Shown here: piece by piece, positions 12,523 through 21,443 of the stretch
Numbering within the stretch: the first letter of the stretch is position 1
Layout: every line of letters starts with the position of its first letter
NCBI GenBank assembly: GCA_024681295.1
Contig: JAILBC010000033.1
Span: forward strand, 1 to 55,907
DNA from: Bacteroidales bacterium
Lineage (GTDB): Bacteria > Bacteroidota > Bacteroidia > Bacteroidales > F082
DNA length: 55,907 nucleotides
Direction of reading: 5' to 3'
The notes under the pieces: model-generated
What the model was told of the DNA's origin: nothing
The model's database searches: none
Seen by the model: only the letters and a program-made list of their open reading frames with translations
Position numbers and translations under genes: made by a program

Positions 12523-12900
12523 AGGGATAGGACGACATATTATTTGGCGCTGTTTTTACTCATTGATTTGATTGAGGTGGGGATACTGTTGTGCTTCTTC
12601 AGCCAGAAGGAATGGTGGACCAATTGGATGGTCACTGTACCCAACCTCTATATGATTCTCGGCGCCCTATACTGCCCCCTGATGAAGAAAAACCTTGACG
12701 CGCAGGTCAACAAGCAAGGCTGGCTATATATCTATAAGGGCATCAAGATGCTCCTCACCATTGCCATGTTGGTGCTCTACATCTTCCTCGTCAAGCACGG
12801 AGCCCGAGCCTTTGTGCTCATCACCGCTATCGCCTATCTGGTAGGGTTGATAATAGAAACCTACAGTTTTATGGACTATTTGAAACGGATTAGCAAATGA
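12517..12900 (+). CDS. AtpI-like small membrane protein of the F-ATPase operon
   Basis: 127 residues with four predicted membrane helices. Its position between atpC and atpB is where Bacteroidales operons carry an AtpI-like gene; AtpI is thought to help assemble the c-ring. Sequence similarity to classical AtpI is not obvious by eye, so the name rests on size, topology and location. The GTG start lies inside a heptad repeat. The stop overlaps the atpB start (ATGA). Confidence 0.65.
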   Translation: MKRDRTTYYLALFLLIDLIEVGILLCFFSQKEWWTNWMVTVPNLYMILGALYCPLMKKNLDAQVNKQGWLYIYKGIKMLLTIAMLVLYIFLVKHGARAFVLITAIAYLVGLIIETYSFMDYLKRISK

Positions 12901-13979
12901 AGTGTAGCCTCAGGCATATCATCCTTTTGTTTCTGCTGACACTTTCGTTTGTGGCGAAAGCCGAAGAGAAAGAGTCACTCGACGTGAAGTCGTTCATCTT
13001 TGGGCATACGGGCGACGGCTACTGCTTCCATATCACCGAGATCAAAGGTGAACCTGTATGCGTATGGCTTCCTGTCATCGTCCACAGCAAGGAGACAGGA
13101 TGGCACTGTTTCTCTTCGAAACACGTGTGCGAGCTTCAGGAAGGCGAGACTTATCAAGGCTTCTACATTGCTCCGATGACCGATCCGAAACATCCCGGCA
13201 AACTGGTGGAAGTAAGCGCCTCGGGCGAAGTTACCCGGCCCTTCGACCTCTCGTTCACCAAAAACGCCTTCGGCATCTTCCTGGTCTGCGGCTTCATGCT
13301 GGCTTTCTTCTTGCCGGCTGCAAGGAAATACAAGAAAGACCCTATGGCAGTGCCCAGCAAATACCAAGGCCTTGTAGAATGGCTCACTTACATGGTGCTT
13401 GACGGCATCATCAGCCCTTCCATCCCGAAGAGTAAAGTGCCGAAGTTCGCACCTTATCTATTAACGGTGTTCTTTTTCATCTTCTTCTGCAACCTCTTCG
13501 GTCTCATCCCCTTCTTCCCCTTCGGCGCTAATGTCACGGGCAACCTTTCGATTACCTTAGTTTTGGCGTTGTGTACCTACGTGGCGGTCAACGTCCTAGG
13601 CAACAGGCATTACTGGAAAGACATCCTTTGGCCCGATGTGCCCCTGTTCTTGAAGTTCCCCATCCCCCTGATGCCCATCATCGAGCTCGTTTCGACCCTC
13701 ACCAAGCCCTTCGCCCTAATGATCCGTCTGTTCGCCAATATCCTAGCTGGTCACATCATCATCATGGTGCTGATGGCCTTGATTTTCATCATTGGTGGAA
13801 TGTACGGCGCAGGATTAGGAAGTGCCACCTCCATCATCTCCATTTTCATGATGGTGTTCATGACGGCGTTGGAGTGTTTGGTGGCGTATATTCAAGCATA
13901 TGTTTTTACCATGTTGAGTTCAATATTTATTGGGATGGCACAGGAGGGAGAGGAAGAAAAGAAGTTAGTTAAAAGTTAA
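12897..13979 (+). CDS. atpB: F-type ATP synthase subunit a
   Basis: 360 residues. A signal-peptide-like N-terminus (…LLFLLTLSFVAKAEE) and a periplasmic stretch to about residue 115 precede five or so membrane helices, a layout typical for Bacteroidota. The essential Arg that faces the c-ring is in 'MIRLFANILAGH' (about 276-287). Subunit a forms the two ion half-channels. The gene overlaps the AtpI-like gene by 4 bp. Its last residues (L-V-K-S) and stop are made of heptad repeats. Confidence 0.95.
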   Translation: MKCSLRHIILLFLLTLSFVAKAEEKESLDVKSFIFGHTGDGYCFHITEIKGEPVCVWLPVIVHSKETGWHCFSSKHVCELQEGETYQGFYIAPMTDPKHPGKLVEVSASGEVTRPFDLSFTKNAFGIFLVCGFMLAFFLPAARKYKKDPMAVPSKYQGLVEWLTYMVLDGIISPSIPKSKVPKFAPYLLTVFFFIFFCNLFGLIPFFPFGANVTGNLSITLVLALCTYVAVNVLGNRHYWKDILWPDVPLFLKFPIPLMPIIELVSTLTKPFALMIRLFANILAGHIIIMVLMALIFIIGGMYGAGLGSATSIISIFMMVFMTALECLVAYIQAYVFTMLSSIFIGMAQEGEEEKKLVKS

Positions 13980-14006
13980 AAGTTAAAAGTTAAGAGTTAA
14001 AAGTTA
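13967..14006 (+). repeat. 7-bp tandem repeat at the atpB stop
   Basis: Five heptads (AGTTAAA three times, AGTTAAG, AGTTAAA) plus a partial copy; they carry the atpB stop at 13977-13979. Confidence 0.85.
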
Positions 14007-14041
14007 TATCACTAAATATCAAATCTTAAAACATTAAAATT

Positions 14042-14290
14042 ATGAACATTTTATCAGTCCTACTTGAAATCGGGGCCTACGTGCCTGGTATCGCTGCCCT
14101 TGCCGCTGCTATTGCCGTTCTCGGTGCTGCCTGGGGTATTGGAGGCATTGGAAAATCGGCCATGGAAGCCATTGCCCGTCAGCCTGAGGCTGCCGGCAAC
14201 GTCCGTTCCAGCATGATCATCGCTGGTGCTCTTGTGGAAGGTGCCACCCTGTTTGCTGTGGTCGTCTGTATCCTGGCTGTGGTTAAATAA
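14042..14290 (+). CDS. atpE: F-type ATP synthase subunit c (rotor ring)
   Basis: 82 residues, two membrane helices joined by the polar 'ARQPEA' loop (residues about 45-50) that contacts gamma/epsilon. The ion-carrying Glu is in 'GALVEGATLF' in helix 2. The Gln of helix 1 and the Ser after the Glu that mark Na+-binding F-type c subunits are absent, so proton coupling is the simpler reading. Located between atpB and atpF. Confidence 0.95.
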   Translation: MNILSVLLEIGAYVPGIAALAAAIAVLGAAWGIGGIGKSAMEAIARQPEAAGNVRSSMIIAGALVEGATLFAVVVCILAVVK

Positions 14291-14298
14291 GTTGAGCA

Positions 14299-14802
14299 AT
14301 GGAACTGTTTCTTCCTGAAAGCGGTTTGATGATTTGGATGCTCATCGGCTTCCTCATCGTGCTTCTCATCTTAGCCAAGGTGGGCTGGCCGATGATCATG
14401 GGTGCCGTGAGCAAGCGCAACCAGCATATCAGCGACTCCTTGTTAGCTGCCAAGGAAGCCAACGAGGCACTGGCTGGCATCGAGGCCGCCAAAGAGAAAG
14501 CCATCGCCGAACAGCAGGCCGAGCAGATTCGCATCATCAACGAGAGTCAGGAACTGCGCAAGCAACTCATCGAGGAAGCCCGAACCGAGGCGCGCAACGA
14601 GGCTGAGAAGATGGTGGCTGATGCACGACTGAAGATCCAAAAGGAGCAGACTGAGGCCATGAACCAGATCAAGGCCGAGGTCATTACCCTCTCAGTCGAC
14701 ATTGCCGAGAAACTACTTCAACGGGAACTCGCCGACAAAGATGCCCAAAGCCGTTACGTGGAGGAAATCCTGAAAGAGAACCAACCCCACATTGAAGCCT
14801 AA
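14299..14802 (+). CDS. atpF: F-type ATP synthase subunit b (peripheral stalk)
   Basis: 167 residues: one N-terminal membrane helix (about 7-27, 'LMIWMLIGFLIVLLILAKVG') followed by a long charged coiled coil ('EAARTEARNEAEKMVADAR'-like), the classic b-subunit plan. It anchors the F1 head to subunit a. 8 bp after atpE and 3 bp before atpH. Confidence 0.93.
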   Translation: MELFLPESGLMIWMLIGFLIVLLILAKVGWPMIMGAVSKRNQHISDSLLAAKEANEALAGIEAAKEKAIAEQQAEQIRIINESQELRKQLIEEARTEARNEAEKMVADARLKIQKEQTEAMNQIKAEVITLSVDIAEKLLQRELADKDAQSRYVEEILKENQPHIEA

Positions 14803-14805
14803 GCC

Positions 14806-15339
14806 ATGGACAACGGGAAGATTTCGGTACGATATGCCAGGGCGTTGTTGAGCGACGCCGCCGAGCAGCACTGCGAGACGGAGGTCTATCGCCAGCTATG
14901 CCTGCTGACAGCCAACTACAGCCTCGCTATCCCCCAGTTCAACGATGCCCTCTCCAACCCCATGGCTGGCGACAACGAGAAAATCGAGCTACTCCGCACT
15001 GCCATCGGCGAACCAGTGCATCCTTGCCTCGACCACTTCCTGAACTTCGTCACGGCAAAGCGACGTGAGAACAAGATCTTCCTCATCGCCTTGAAATATC
15101 AGGAGATGTACCGCGAAATGAAACAGTTGCTCCGCGCCGACGTAACCGCCGCCGCCGAACTCGACGACAAAGCTTTGGAAAGTATCCGTGACTTCGTTCG
15201 CGAGACTTTCAACCGCGACGTGGAGCTGCACACAAAGGTCGACTCCTCCCTCATCGGTGGCTTCATCCTCGACATCGAACACGACCGGATGGATGCGAGC
15301 ATTAAGGGCAGATTGGAGAAGTTAAAAGTTAAGAGTTAA
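14806..15339 (+). CDS. atpH: F-type ATP synthase subunit delta
   Basis: 177 residues, normal for delta, which joins the b stalk to the top of the alpha/beta head. The helical N-domain begins 'ISVRYARALLSDAAEQ', a family hallmark; the C-domain ends 'VDSSLIGGFILDIEHDRMDASIKGRLEKL'-like. The final K-L-K-V-K-S residues and the TAA are formed by heptad repeats that continue to the atpA start. Confidence 0.92.
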   Translation: MDNGKISVRYARALLSDAAEQHCETEVYRQLCLLTANYSLAIPQFNDALSNPMAGDNEKIELLRTAIGEPVHPCLDHFLNFVTAKRRENKIFLIALKYQEMYREMKQLLRADVTAAAELDDKALESIRDFVRETFNRDVELHTKVDSSLIGGFILDIEHDRMDASIKGRLEKLKVKS

Positions 15340-15354
15340 GAGATAAAAGTTAAA
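15320..15354 (+). repeat. 7-bp tandem repeat between atpH and atpA
   Basis: Five heptads (AGTTAAA, AGTTAAG, AGTTAAG, AGATAAA, AGTTAAA) containing the atpH stop and ending just before the atpA ATG at 15356. Confidence 0.85.
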
Positions 15355-15355
15355 G

Positions 15356-16921
15356 ATGAAAGCGAGCGAAATATCAAGCATCTTGAAGATGCAACTGGAG
15401 AACCTGAGCAACCGCACCCAATTTGAAGAGATCGGAAAGGTGTTGCAGGTGAGCGATGGCGTGGCCCGTGTATACGGCCTTGACCACGTGCAGGCCAACG
15501 AGATGGTGGAATTCGAGAGTGGCATCACCGGTGTGGTGCTCAACCTCGAAGAAGACAACGTGGGCGTGGTGCTTCTCGGTCCCACCGAGGGCATCAAAGA
15601 AGGTGAGACCGTGCGCCGCACTCAGCGCATCGCCTCGGTGCTTGCTGGTGAAGGCATGCTCGGTCGCGTCGTCGACGGCCTCGGAAGACCCATCGACGGC
15701 AAGGGACCCATCCAAGGCAATACCTATGAGATGCCTCTCGAGCGCAAGGCCCCAGGCGTCATCTTCCGCCAACCCGTCAACGAGCCGCTCCAGACCGGAC
15801 TGAAGGCCATCGACGCCATGATCCCGATAGGCCGCGGCCAGCGTGAGCTCATCATCGGCGACCGCCAGACCGGCAAGACCGCAATCGCCATTGACACCAT
15901 CATCAACCAGAAGGAGAACTACAAACAAGGCAAGCCCGTTTACTGCATCTACGTCGCCGTGGGTCAGAAAGGCTCCACCGTGGCCAACTTGGTGAAGACG
16001 CTGGAAGACCACGGGGCCATGGACTACACCATTGTGGTCAGCGCTACCGCCTCCGACCCCGCTGCCATGCAGTTCTACGCTCCTTACGCAGGTGCTGCCA
16101 TCGCCGAGTATTTCCGCGACACGGGTCGTCACGCCTTGGTGGTCTACGACGACCTCTCCAAGCAAGCCGTGGCCTACCGTGAGGTGTCGTTGATTTTGCG
16201 CCGTCCCCCGGGACGCGAGGCCTACCCTGGCGACATCTTCTACCTCCACAGCCGTCTGCTCGAACGCGCTGCCAAGATCATCCAGAACGACGATGTGGCG
16301 CGCCAGATGAACGACCTGCCCGACTCCATCAAGGACATCGCCAAAGGCGGTGGCTCCATGACGGCCCTGCCCATCATCGAGACCCAAGCCGGCGACGTCT
16401 CGGCTTACATCCCCACCAACGTCATCTCCATCACCGACGGGCAGATCTTCCTCGAGACAAGCCTCTTCAACGCTGGTGTACGCCCTGCCATCAATGTAGG
16501 TATCTCGGTGTCACGCGTAGGCGGTAATGCCCAGATCAAGTCGATGAAAAAGGTGGCTGGCACCTTGAAGCTCGACCAAGCCCAGTTCCGCGAGATGGAA
16601 GCCTTTTCACGCTTCGGCGCGGAGCTCGATGCTGCCACCCTTGCCATCCTCGACAAAGGCCGAAAGAACGTGGAGTTGCTCAAGCAGCCTCAGTACACTC
16701 CCATGCCCGTCGAGAAGCAGGTGGCCATCATCTTCTGCGGCACCAACGGTCTGCTCAGCAACGTCCCCCTCGACAAGGTCAAGGACTTCGAGAAGCAGTT
16801 CCTCAACTTGTTGGAAGTTAAGCATAAAGACATCCTTGAACAGTTACGTCAAGGGGTTGTCAATGACGATATTAAAAAAACACTAACAGACGAAGCCACT
16901 GTCGTTGCGAGCGGAACATAA
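15356..16921 (+). CDS. atpA: F-type ATP synthase subunit alpha
   Basis: 521 residues, the nucleotide-binding but non-catalytic head subunit. The P-loop 'GDRQTGKT', '[10 protein letters not shown]', '[30 protein letters not shown]' region and the '[10 protein letters not shown]' segment are intact. The start ATG follows directly on heptad repeats. Ninth-subunit order H-A-G is conserved. Confidence 0.98.
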   Translation: MKASEISSILKMQLENLSNRTQFEEIGKVLQVSDGVARVYGLDHVQANEMVEFESGITGVVLNLEEDNVGVVLLGPTEGIKEGETVRRTQRIASVLAGEGMLGRVVDGLGRPIDGKGPIQGNTYEMPLERKAPGVIFRQPVNEPLQTGLKAIDAMIPIGRGQRELIIGDRQTGKTAIAIDTIINQKENYKQGKPVYCIYVAVGQKGSTVANLVKTLEDHGAMDYTIVVSATASDPAAMQFYAPYAGAAIAEYFRDTGRHALVVYDDLSKQAVAYREVSLILRRPPGREAYPGDIFYLHSRLLERAAKIIQNDDVARQMNDLPDSIKDIAKGGGSMTALPIIETQAGDVSAYIPTNVISITDGQIFLETSLFNAGVRPAINVGISVSRVGGNAQIKSMKKVAGTLKLDQAQFREMEAFSRFGAELDAATLAILDKGRKNVELLKQPQYTPMPVEKQVAIIFCGTNGLLSNVPLDKVKDFEKQFLNLLEVKHKDILEQLRQGVVNDDIKKTLTDEATVVASGT

Positions 16922-16929
16922 TACTTGAT

Positions 16930-17832
16930 ATGTCCAATCTAAAAGAAATAAGAGCCCGCATCGCATCCGTCGCCTCAACGGAGAAGATCACCAGTGCCAT
17001 GAAGATGGTGTCGGCAGCCAAGTTGAAGAAGTCGGAACGAACCACGTTGAACTTCTTGCCCTACAAGAGCAAACTCAACGAGGCCCTCTCCAATTACCTC
17101 GGCTCGCTCGACGAAAAGGTGAACATCCCCTTGGCCGAGCAACGTAAGCCCAAGCGGGTCGCCCTCGTGGCTTTTTCGTCCAGTTCGGGGCTCTGTGGCG
17201 TTTACAACTCCAGCATCAGCAAGCTTTTCCTAAGCACCTATAATGAATATGCCAATCAGTTAGGCGCCGAGAATGTGGACGTGCACCTCTTCGGAAAGAA
17301 GATCGCGGAGTTTGCTGAGAAGAACGGCATCAAGGCCAGTATCCACAAAAGCGTCAGCGAGGAGTTGTCGTTTGAGTTGGCCACCCAACTCAGCGACCAG
17401 ATGGTGGAACAGTTCCTGCAAGGCCGCATCGACTGCGTGGTGATGGTTTACAACCACCACAAGAACGCCGGCGTGCAGCAGCCCCGGGTGGAGACCGTGC
17501 TGCCTTTGGCTACCCAAAGTCAAACCTTGAACGGCGGTCAGGCCCTCGATGGAAACGCTGAACAGAAGGTTTACGATTACCTGGTTGAACCCTCAAAAGA
17601 AGAATTCGTCAACGCATTGGTACCCAAGGTGATACACACTCTGTTCTATGCAATCATGCTCGATGCCATGACTGCTGAGCACGGGGCACGAATGACCGCC
17701 ATGCACATCGCTTCCGACAATGCTGCCAACTTGTTGGTGGAGTTACGGCGCGATTACAACCACGCGCGACAGAATGTGATTACGAGCGAGTTGATAGATA
17801 TTGTGGGAGGAGCGGAAGCGTTGAACAATTAG
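16930..17832 (+). CDS. atpG: F-type ATP synthase subunit gamma
   Basis: 300 residues. The N-terminal helix 'LKEIRARIASVASTEKITSAMKMVSAAKLKK' region and the C-terminal 'HGARMTAMHIASDNAANLL' helix form the rotating shaft; both are near-universal in gamma. Last gene of the F-ATPase operon. The TAG stop overlaps an AGTGAGG heptad array. Confidence 0.97.
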   Translation: MSNLKEIRARIASVASTEKITSAMKMVSAAKLKKSERTTLNFLPYKSKLNEALSNYLGSLDEKVNIPLAEQRKPKRVALVAFSSSSGLCGVYNSSISKLFLSTYNEYANQLGAENVDVHLFGKKIAEFAEKNGIKASIHKSVSEELSFELATQLSDQMVEQFLQGRIDCVVMVYNHHKNAGVQQPRVETVLPLATQSQTLNGGQALDGNAEQKVYDYLVEPSKEEFVNALVPKVIHTLFYAIMLDAMTAEHGARMTAMHIASDNAANLLVELRRDYNHARQNVITSELIDIVGGAEALNN

Positions 17833-17863
17833 TGAGGAGTGAGGAGTGAGGAGTGAGGAGTTA
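17831..17863 (+). repeat. 7-bp tandem repeat joining atpG and the PPTase gene
   Basis: Four exact AGTGAGG heptads plus AGTTA. The array overlaps the atpG stop (17830-17832), puts a TGA in frame at 17840, and contains the GTG used as start of the next gene at 17846. Confidence 0.9.
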
Positions 17864-18418
17864 CTCATATTCGACAACATGTCGGTTATTTCTGAGGAGG
17901 AAATCCTGCGTCTTTTGCCATTGGTTTCAGAGGAACGTCGAGAGGAGGCCTTGCGTTACAAGCACCTCTTCGGCCAGTTTGCCTGTCTGAAATCATACGT
18001 GATGCTCCGCGATTTGTTGGAGCAAAGGGGACTCACCCACCCTTTCCGGTTTGGTTATAACGAACATGGCAAGCCCTTTTTGATGGATTATCCAGAGGTG
18101 CATTTCAACCTCAGTCATTGCAAGAACGGCATCGCCGTGGTGGTCAGTGACCAGCCGGTGGGCATCGACATTGAGAGTTACCGCAGTGTCAGTGACAGCT
18201 TGTTGCGCTATACCATGAACGAGGAGGAACTGCAAGTCATTCGCGAGAGTGATGACCCAATAAGAACATTCACGGAATATTGGACCAAGAAGGAGGCGGT
18301 GTTCAAGTTAAGGGGAACGGGGATTACCCATGACCTACATGGGCTGCTTCAGGGAGAGGAGCAAGTGGAGACCCATGTCAATTCCGAGAAACGGTACGTC
18401 TATTCAATAGCCCGATAG
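17846..18418 (+). CDS. 4'-phosphopantetheinyl transferase (Sfp-type)
   Basis: 190 residues. Transfers 4'-phosphopantetheine from CoA to a carrier-protein Ser. Core motifs are 'FNLSHC' (about 90), 'VGIDIE' with the Mg2+ acidic pair (about 110) and 'WTKKEAVFKLRGTG' (about 150). The GTG at 17846 is the first start after an in-frame TGA; the residues 'LLIFDN' that precede the later ATG (17879) resemble the usual beginning of this family, so the repeat-derived GTG is preferred. It may be read through from the ATPase operon. Substrate, fatty-acid ACP or other, cannot be told. Confidence 0.88.
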   Translation: MRSEELLIFDNMSVISEEEILRLLPLVSEERREEALRYKHLFGQFACLKSYVMLRDLLEQRGLTHPFRFGYNEHGKPFLMDYPEVHFNLSHCKNGIAVVVSDQPVGIDIESYRSVSDSLLRYTMNEEELQVIRESDDPIRTFTEYWTKKEAVFKLRGTGITHDLHGLLQGEEQVETHVNSEKRYVYSIAR

Positions 18419-18438
18419 CCGTCCTCGCAATAACGAAA

Positions 18439-18469
18439 AAAAAGGCTGACCTTGGGGGTCAGCCTTTTT
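18439..18469. terminator. Bidirectional terminator between PPTase and tsf
   Basis: AAAAAGGCTGACC and GGTCAGCCTTTTT form a 13-bp stem with A-run and T-run flanks, suitable for both converging transcripts. Confidence 0.9.
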
Positions 18470-18491
18470 AACATTACGTCTCGTCAACGGT

Positions 18492-19484
18492 TTATTCACC
18501 CAACTTGATACGGAAGAAAGCTTTCACAGTGGCTTCCTTGTCGGCATCTTGGATGTACTGACCGACGGTCTTGGGGTCGGCCACCAAGGAGACCTGGTTG
18601 AGCAGGCAGTTCTCTTTGAAGAACTTGCCCAGACGACCTTTGGCGATGTTTTGGATCATACCGTCGTTGAGCTTGACGGTACCGGGAACGGTAGCCTTGA
18701 TCTCACGAGCTTGGGCACCTTGTTCAGCGGTGATGTAACCCTTGGTGATGTTGGAATCGATGTGGTCATCGCTATCCACGTGGTTGGGGTTGATACCGAC
18801 CTTACGGAGGGCCTTTTCGATCTCTTTGCCGATGAGTTCTTCCTTGGTCTTTTCGATAGCCACGGCGAACTCACGGTCTTTCACCTCTTGCGGGATGGAC
18901 TCCTCGCTGACGGCCAGCGGGTTCATGGCGGCGACGTGCATGGCCACCTCGTGGCTGACTTCCTCGACACCGTCGAAGGACTTGTTCATCTCGACGATAG
19001 TGGCGAGACGGTTGCCCGGGTGGTTGTAGTTGGTCACGTAGACGCCTTCGAGCACTTTGAAGCCACCGAGTTCGGTCTTTTCACCGGTCACGGCGCTTTG
19101 GTTGGCGACGAGGGCTTCGACGGTTTGGCCGTCGATGGTCATGGCCTTCAGGGTTTCGATGTCTTTCACGCGGTTGGCGACGGCTTTGTCAAGCACGTCC
19201 TTGGTGAATTTCACGAAGTCGGCGTTGTTGGCCACGAAGTCGGTCTCGCAGTTCACCATGATAATGGCGGCGTAGGTGTGGTCTTCAGTGCATTTGGAGA
19301 GCACGCAGCCTTCGCTGGCATTACGGTCGGCGCGTTTAGCGGCTTTGGCCATACCCTTCTTGCGGAGGATGTCGATAGCGGCCTGAATGTCGCCGTCGGT
19401 CTCGACGAGGGCCTTCTTGCAGTCCATCATGCCGGCGCCGGTCATTTGTCTCAGTTCGTTGACTTGAGAAGCGGTAATATTCAT
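18492..19484 (-). CDS. tsf: Translation elongation factor Ts
   Basis: 330 residues. Nucleotide exchange factor for EF-Tu. The N-terminal UBA-like domain 'TGAGMMDCKKAL' and 'DIDILRKKGMAKAAKRADR'-type linker are diagnostic, as is 'NCETDFVANNADF' in the core. Ends 'FFRIKLGE'. Last gene of rplM-rpsI-rpsB-tsf, 21 bp after rpsB. Confidence 0.97.
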   Translation of the reverse strand: MNITASQVNELRQMTGAGMMDCKKALVETDGDIQAAIDILRKKGMAKAAKRADRNASEGCVLSKCTEDHTYAAIIMVNCETDFVANNADFVKFTKDVLDKAVANRVKDIETLKAMTIDGQTVEALVANQSAVTGEKTELGGFKVLEGVYVTNYNHPGNRLATIVEMNKSFDGVEEVSHEVAMHVAAMNPLAVSEESIPQEVKDREFAVAIEKTKEELIGKEIEKALRKVGINPNHVDSDDHIDSNITKGYITAEQGAQAREIKATVPGTVKLNDGMIQNIAKGRLGKFFKENCLLNQVSLVADPKTVGQYIQDADKEATVKAFFRIKLGE

Positions 19485-19505
19485 AGTGATGTGATTTCTA
19501 AAGGG

Positions 19506-20330
19506 TTAGTTTTTTGCTATGGGTTTACGGGGACGGCGGGCGCGAGGCTTACGCTCATCTTTGTTTTCCTCTTCCTCGTTCTCGACGGGAGCTTCATCTT
19601 CGGCGGCATCTTCAGGCTCTTCTACGTTGTTCTCTTTGTTGAGTTTGCGTTCGTTGAGGCCTTCTTCGATGGCGTCGACCATCTTACCGACGATCAGGGC
19701 GATGCTCTTGGAAGCGTCGTCGTTGGCCGGGATGGGGAAGTCGACGAGGTTGGGGTTGGTGTTGGTGTCGACGATGGCGAACACCGGGATATTGAGCTTG
19801 CGGGCTTCGGCGACGGCGATGTGCTCTTTCATGATGTCGACGACAAACACGGCGGAGGGCAGACGGCTCAGGTCGCTGATGGAACCGAGGTTCTTCTCGA
19901 GTTTCTCGCGTTCACGCTCGATTTGGAGTTTCTCACGCTTGGAAAGGCTCTTGTAGGCGTCGCTGACCATCATTTTGTCGATGCTGGTCATCTTACGCAC
20001 GGCCTTGCGGATGGTGGCGAAGTTGGTGAGCATGCCGCCGGGCCAGCGCTCGGTCACGTAGGGCATGTTGACTTTTGCGACGAGTTCAGCTACAACGTCT
20101 TTGGCTTGTTTCTTAGTGGCGACGAAGAGGATCTTCTTGCCCGATTTGGCCAGCTGGCACATGGCTGTGGCAGCTTCGTCGACCTTGGCAACGGTCTTGT
20201 TGAGGTCGATGATGTGGATGCCGTTACGCTCCATGAAGATATAGGGAGCCATGGCGGGATTCCACTTTCTTTTCAGATGACCGAAATGACATCCGGCATC
20301 CAATAATTCTTCAAAAGTTACTTGGGTCAT
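19506..20330 (-). CDS. rpsB: 30S ribosomal protein S2
   Basis: 274 residues. 'LLDAGCHFGHLKRKWNPAM', 'FVATKKQAKDVV', 'YVTERWPGGMLTNFATIRK' and 'IPVFAIVDTNTNP' are S2 hallmarks. After about residue 225 there is an acidic, then basic, low-complexity tail (E/D-rich then 'KPRARRPRKP') longer than in E. coli S2, as often seen in Bacteroidota. Lies 110 bp after rpsI. Confidence 0.97.
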   Translation of the reverse strand: MTQVTFEELLDAGCHFGHLKRKWNPAMAPYIFMERNGIHIIDLNKTVAKVDEAATAMCQLAKSGKKILFVATKKQAKDVVAELVAKVNMPYVTERWPGGMLTNFATIRKAVRKMTSIDKMMVSDAYKSLSKREKLQIEREREKLEKNLGSISDLSRLPSAVFVVDIMKEHIAVAEARKLNIPVFAIVDTNTNPNLVDFPIPANDDASKSIALIVGKMVDAIEEGLNERKLNKENNVEEPEDAAEDEAPVENEEEENKDERKPRARRPRKPIAKN

Positions 20331-20440
20331 GAGTTTTCTTTTTAATGTTTACATTCACTAAACACAATTGTAGAGTAGTCTTCATAATGAAAAATCTCCA
20401 CAATTTGGATACTAAACAAAATCGCTCGGCTGAGAATAGC

Positions 20441-20827
20441 TTAACGTTTGCTGAATTGGAACTTCTTACGGGCACCAGGCTGACCGGGTTTCTTACGCTC
20501 GACCATACGCGGGTCGCGGCGCATGAGACCTTTGGCCTTCAGGGTAGGACGATTTTCGGGATCGATCTCGCAGAGCGCGCGGCTGATGGCGAGGCGGAGA
20601 GCCTCGGCTTGGCCGTTGATGCCACCACCGTCGAGGTTGACCTTGATGTCGTACTTGCCGAGGTTATCGGTAAGCATCAGAGGTTGCTCAACCACATAGT
20701 GGAGGATGCTCGTTGGGAAGTACTCCTTGTAGTCGCGCTTGTTCACCGTAATTTTACCGTCGCCGACCTTCATGTAGATGCGAGCAACGGCGGTCTTTCT
20801 TCTACCTAAAGCGTTGATTACTTCCAT
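20441..20827 (-). CDS. rpsI: 30S ribosomal protein S9
   Basis: 128 residues, starting 'MEVINALGRRKTAVARIY' and ending in the basic 'GARKKFQFSKR' tail that reaches the P-site tRNA. 'GGGINGQAEALRLAISRAL' is diagnostic. 2 bp after rplM, the universal L13-S9 pairing. Confidence 0.97.
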   Translation of the reverse strand: MEVINALGRRKTAVARIYMKVGDGKITVNKRDYKEYFPTSILHYVVEQPLMLTDNLGKYDIKVNLDGGGINGQAEALRLAISRALCEIDPENRPTLKAKGLMRRDPRMVERKKPGQPGARKKFQFSKR

Positions 20828-20829
20828 GA

Positions 20830-21288
20830 TTATTTCTTAATAGTGTTAATTTTGAGTTCTTCTGGCTTCTGTGCCTCGTGCGGGTGGTTGGGACCGGCAT
20901 AGACGTAGAGGTTGCGGTAAATGGCATCGCCAAGCTTGTTCTTCGGCAGCATGCCCTTGATGGCGTGCTCGAGAACGGCGATGGGCTTGCGGTTCAGCTG
21001 TTCCTTGACACTGCGGATGCGCTGGCCGCCCGGGAAACCGGTGTAGCGGACATAGTACTTCTCTTCCATCTTGTTGCCCGTCAGCTGGATCTTCTCGGCG
21101 TTGATGATGATCACATTGTCGCCACAATCGCTGTGGGGAGTGAAGCAGGGTTTGCGTTTGCCACGGAGAATCATGGCAACCTCGGAGGCAAAACGTCCGA
21201 GAATCTGGCCTTCAGCATCGATGACATACCATTTCTTCTCGGCATGTTCCTTGTTGACACTGACAGTTTTGTAACTTAAGTAGTTCAT
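20830..21288 (-). CDS. rplM: 50S ribosomal protein L13
   Basis: 152 residues. 'WYVIDAEGQILGRFASEVA', 'DNVIIINAEKIQLTG' and 'HAIKGMLPKNKLG' identify L13. First gene of the operon, with a leader of about 100 nt between the probable promoter at 21397-21404 and the ATG, long for this genome and possibly used for autoregulation. Confidence 0.97.
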   Translation of the reverse strand: MNYLSYKTVSVNKEHAEKKWYVIDAEGQILGRFASEVAMILRGKRKPCFTPHSDCGDNVIIINAEKIQLTGNKMEEKYYVRYTGFPGGQRIRSVKEQLNRKPIAVLEHAIKGMLPKNKLGDAIYRNLYVYAGPNHPHEAQKPEELKINTIKK

Positions 21289-21396
21289 TTTCTTTTAAAT
21301 ACGTTTATCCAATTTATGTTCGCGTAACATCATCTTCGCCCATGGTGGTACGCTTTATTACAAAAATAGATAGAACAGTTTTTACTAACGAGGGCG

Positions 21397-21404
21397 CAAA
21401 AGTA
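21397..21404 (-). promoter_or_regulatory. -7 promoter box for rplM operon (TACTTTTG)
   Basis: Minus-strand TACTTTTG followed by CGC fits TAnnTTTGC. A second candidate, TATTTTTG at 21361-21368, is closer to the gene. Divergent with the gldA promoter. Confidence 0.6.
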
Positions 21405-21417
21405 CGAATAATTTTCA

Positions 21418-21425
21418 TACCTTTG
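21418..21425 (+). promoter_or_regulatory. -7 promoter box for gldA-like gene (TACCTTTG)
   Basis: TACCTTTG followed by CAC, 18 bp ahead of the ATG at 21444. It excludes the upstream in-frame start at 21342. Confidence 0.75.
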
Positions 21426-21443
21426 CACTCAAATCGAAAAAAA

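Noticed and set aside
18549-20306. Long plus-strand ORF (585 codons) opposite tsf and rpsB
   Set aside because: It is antisense to two certain genes, its Val/Asp/Gly-rich composition is what codon bias on the other strand produces, and it has no domain.
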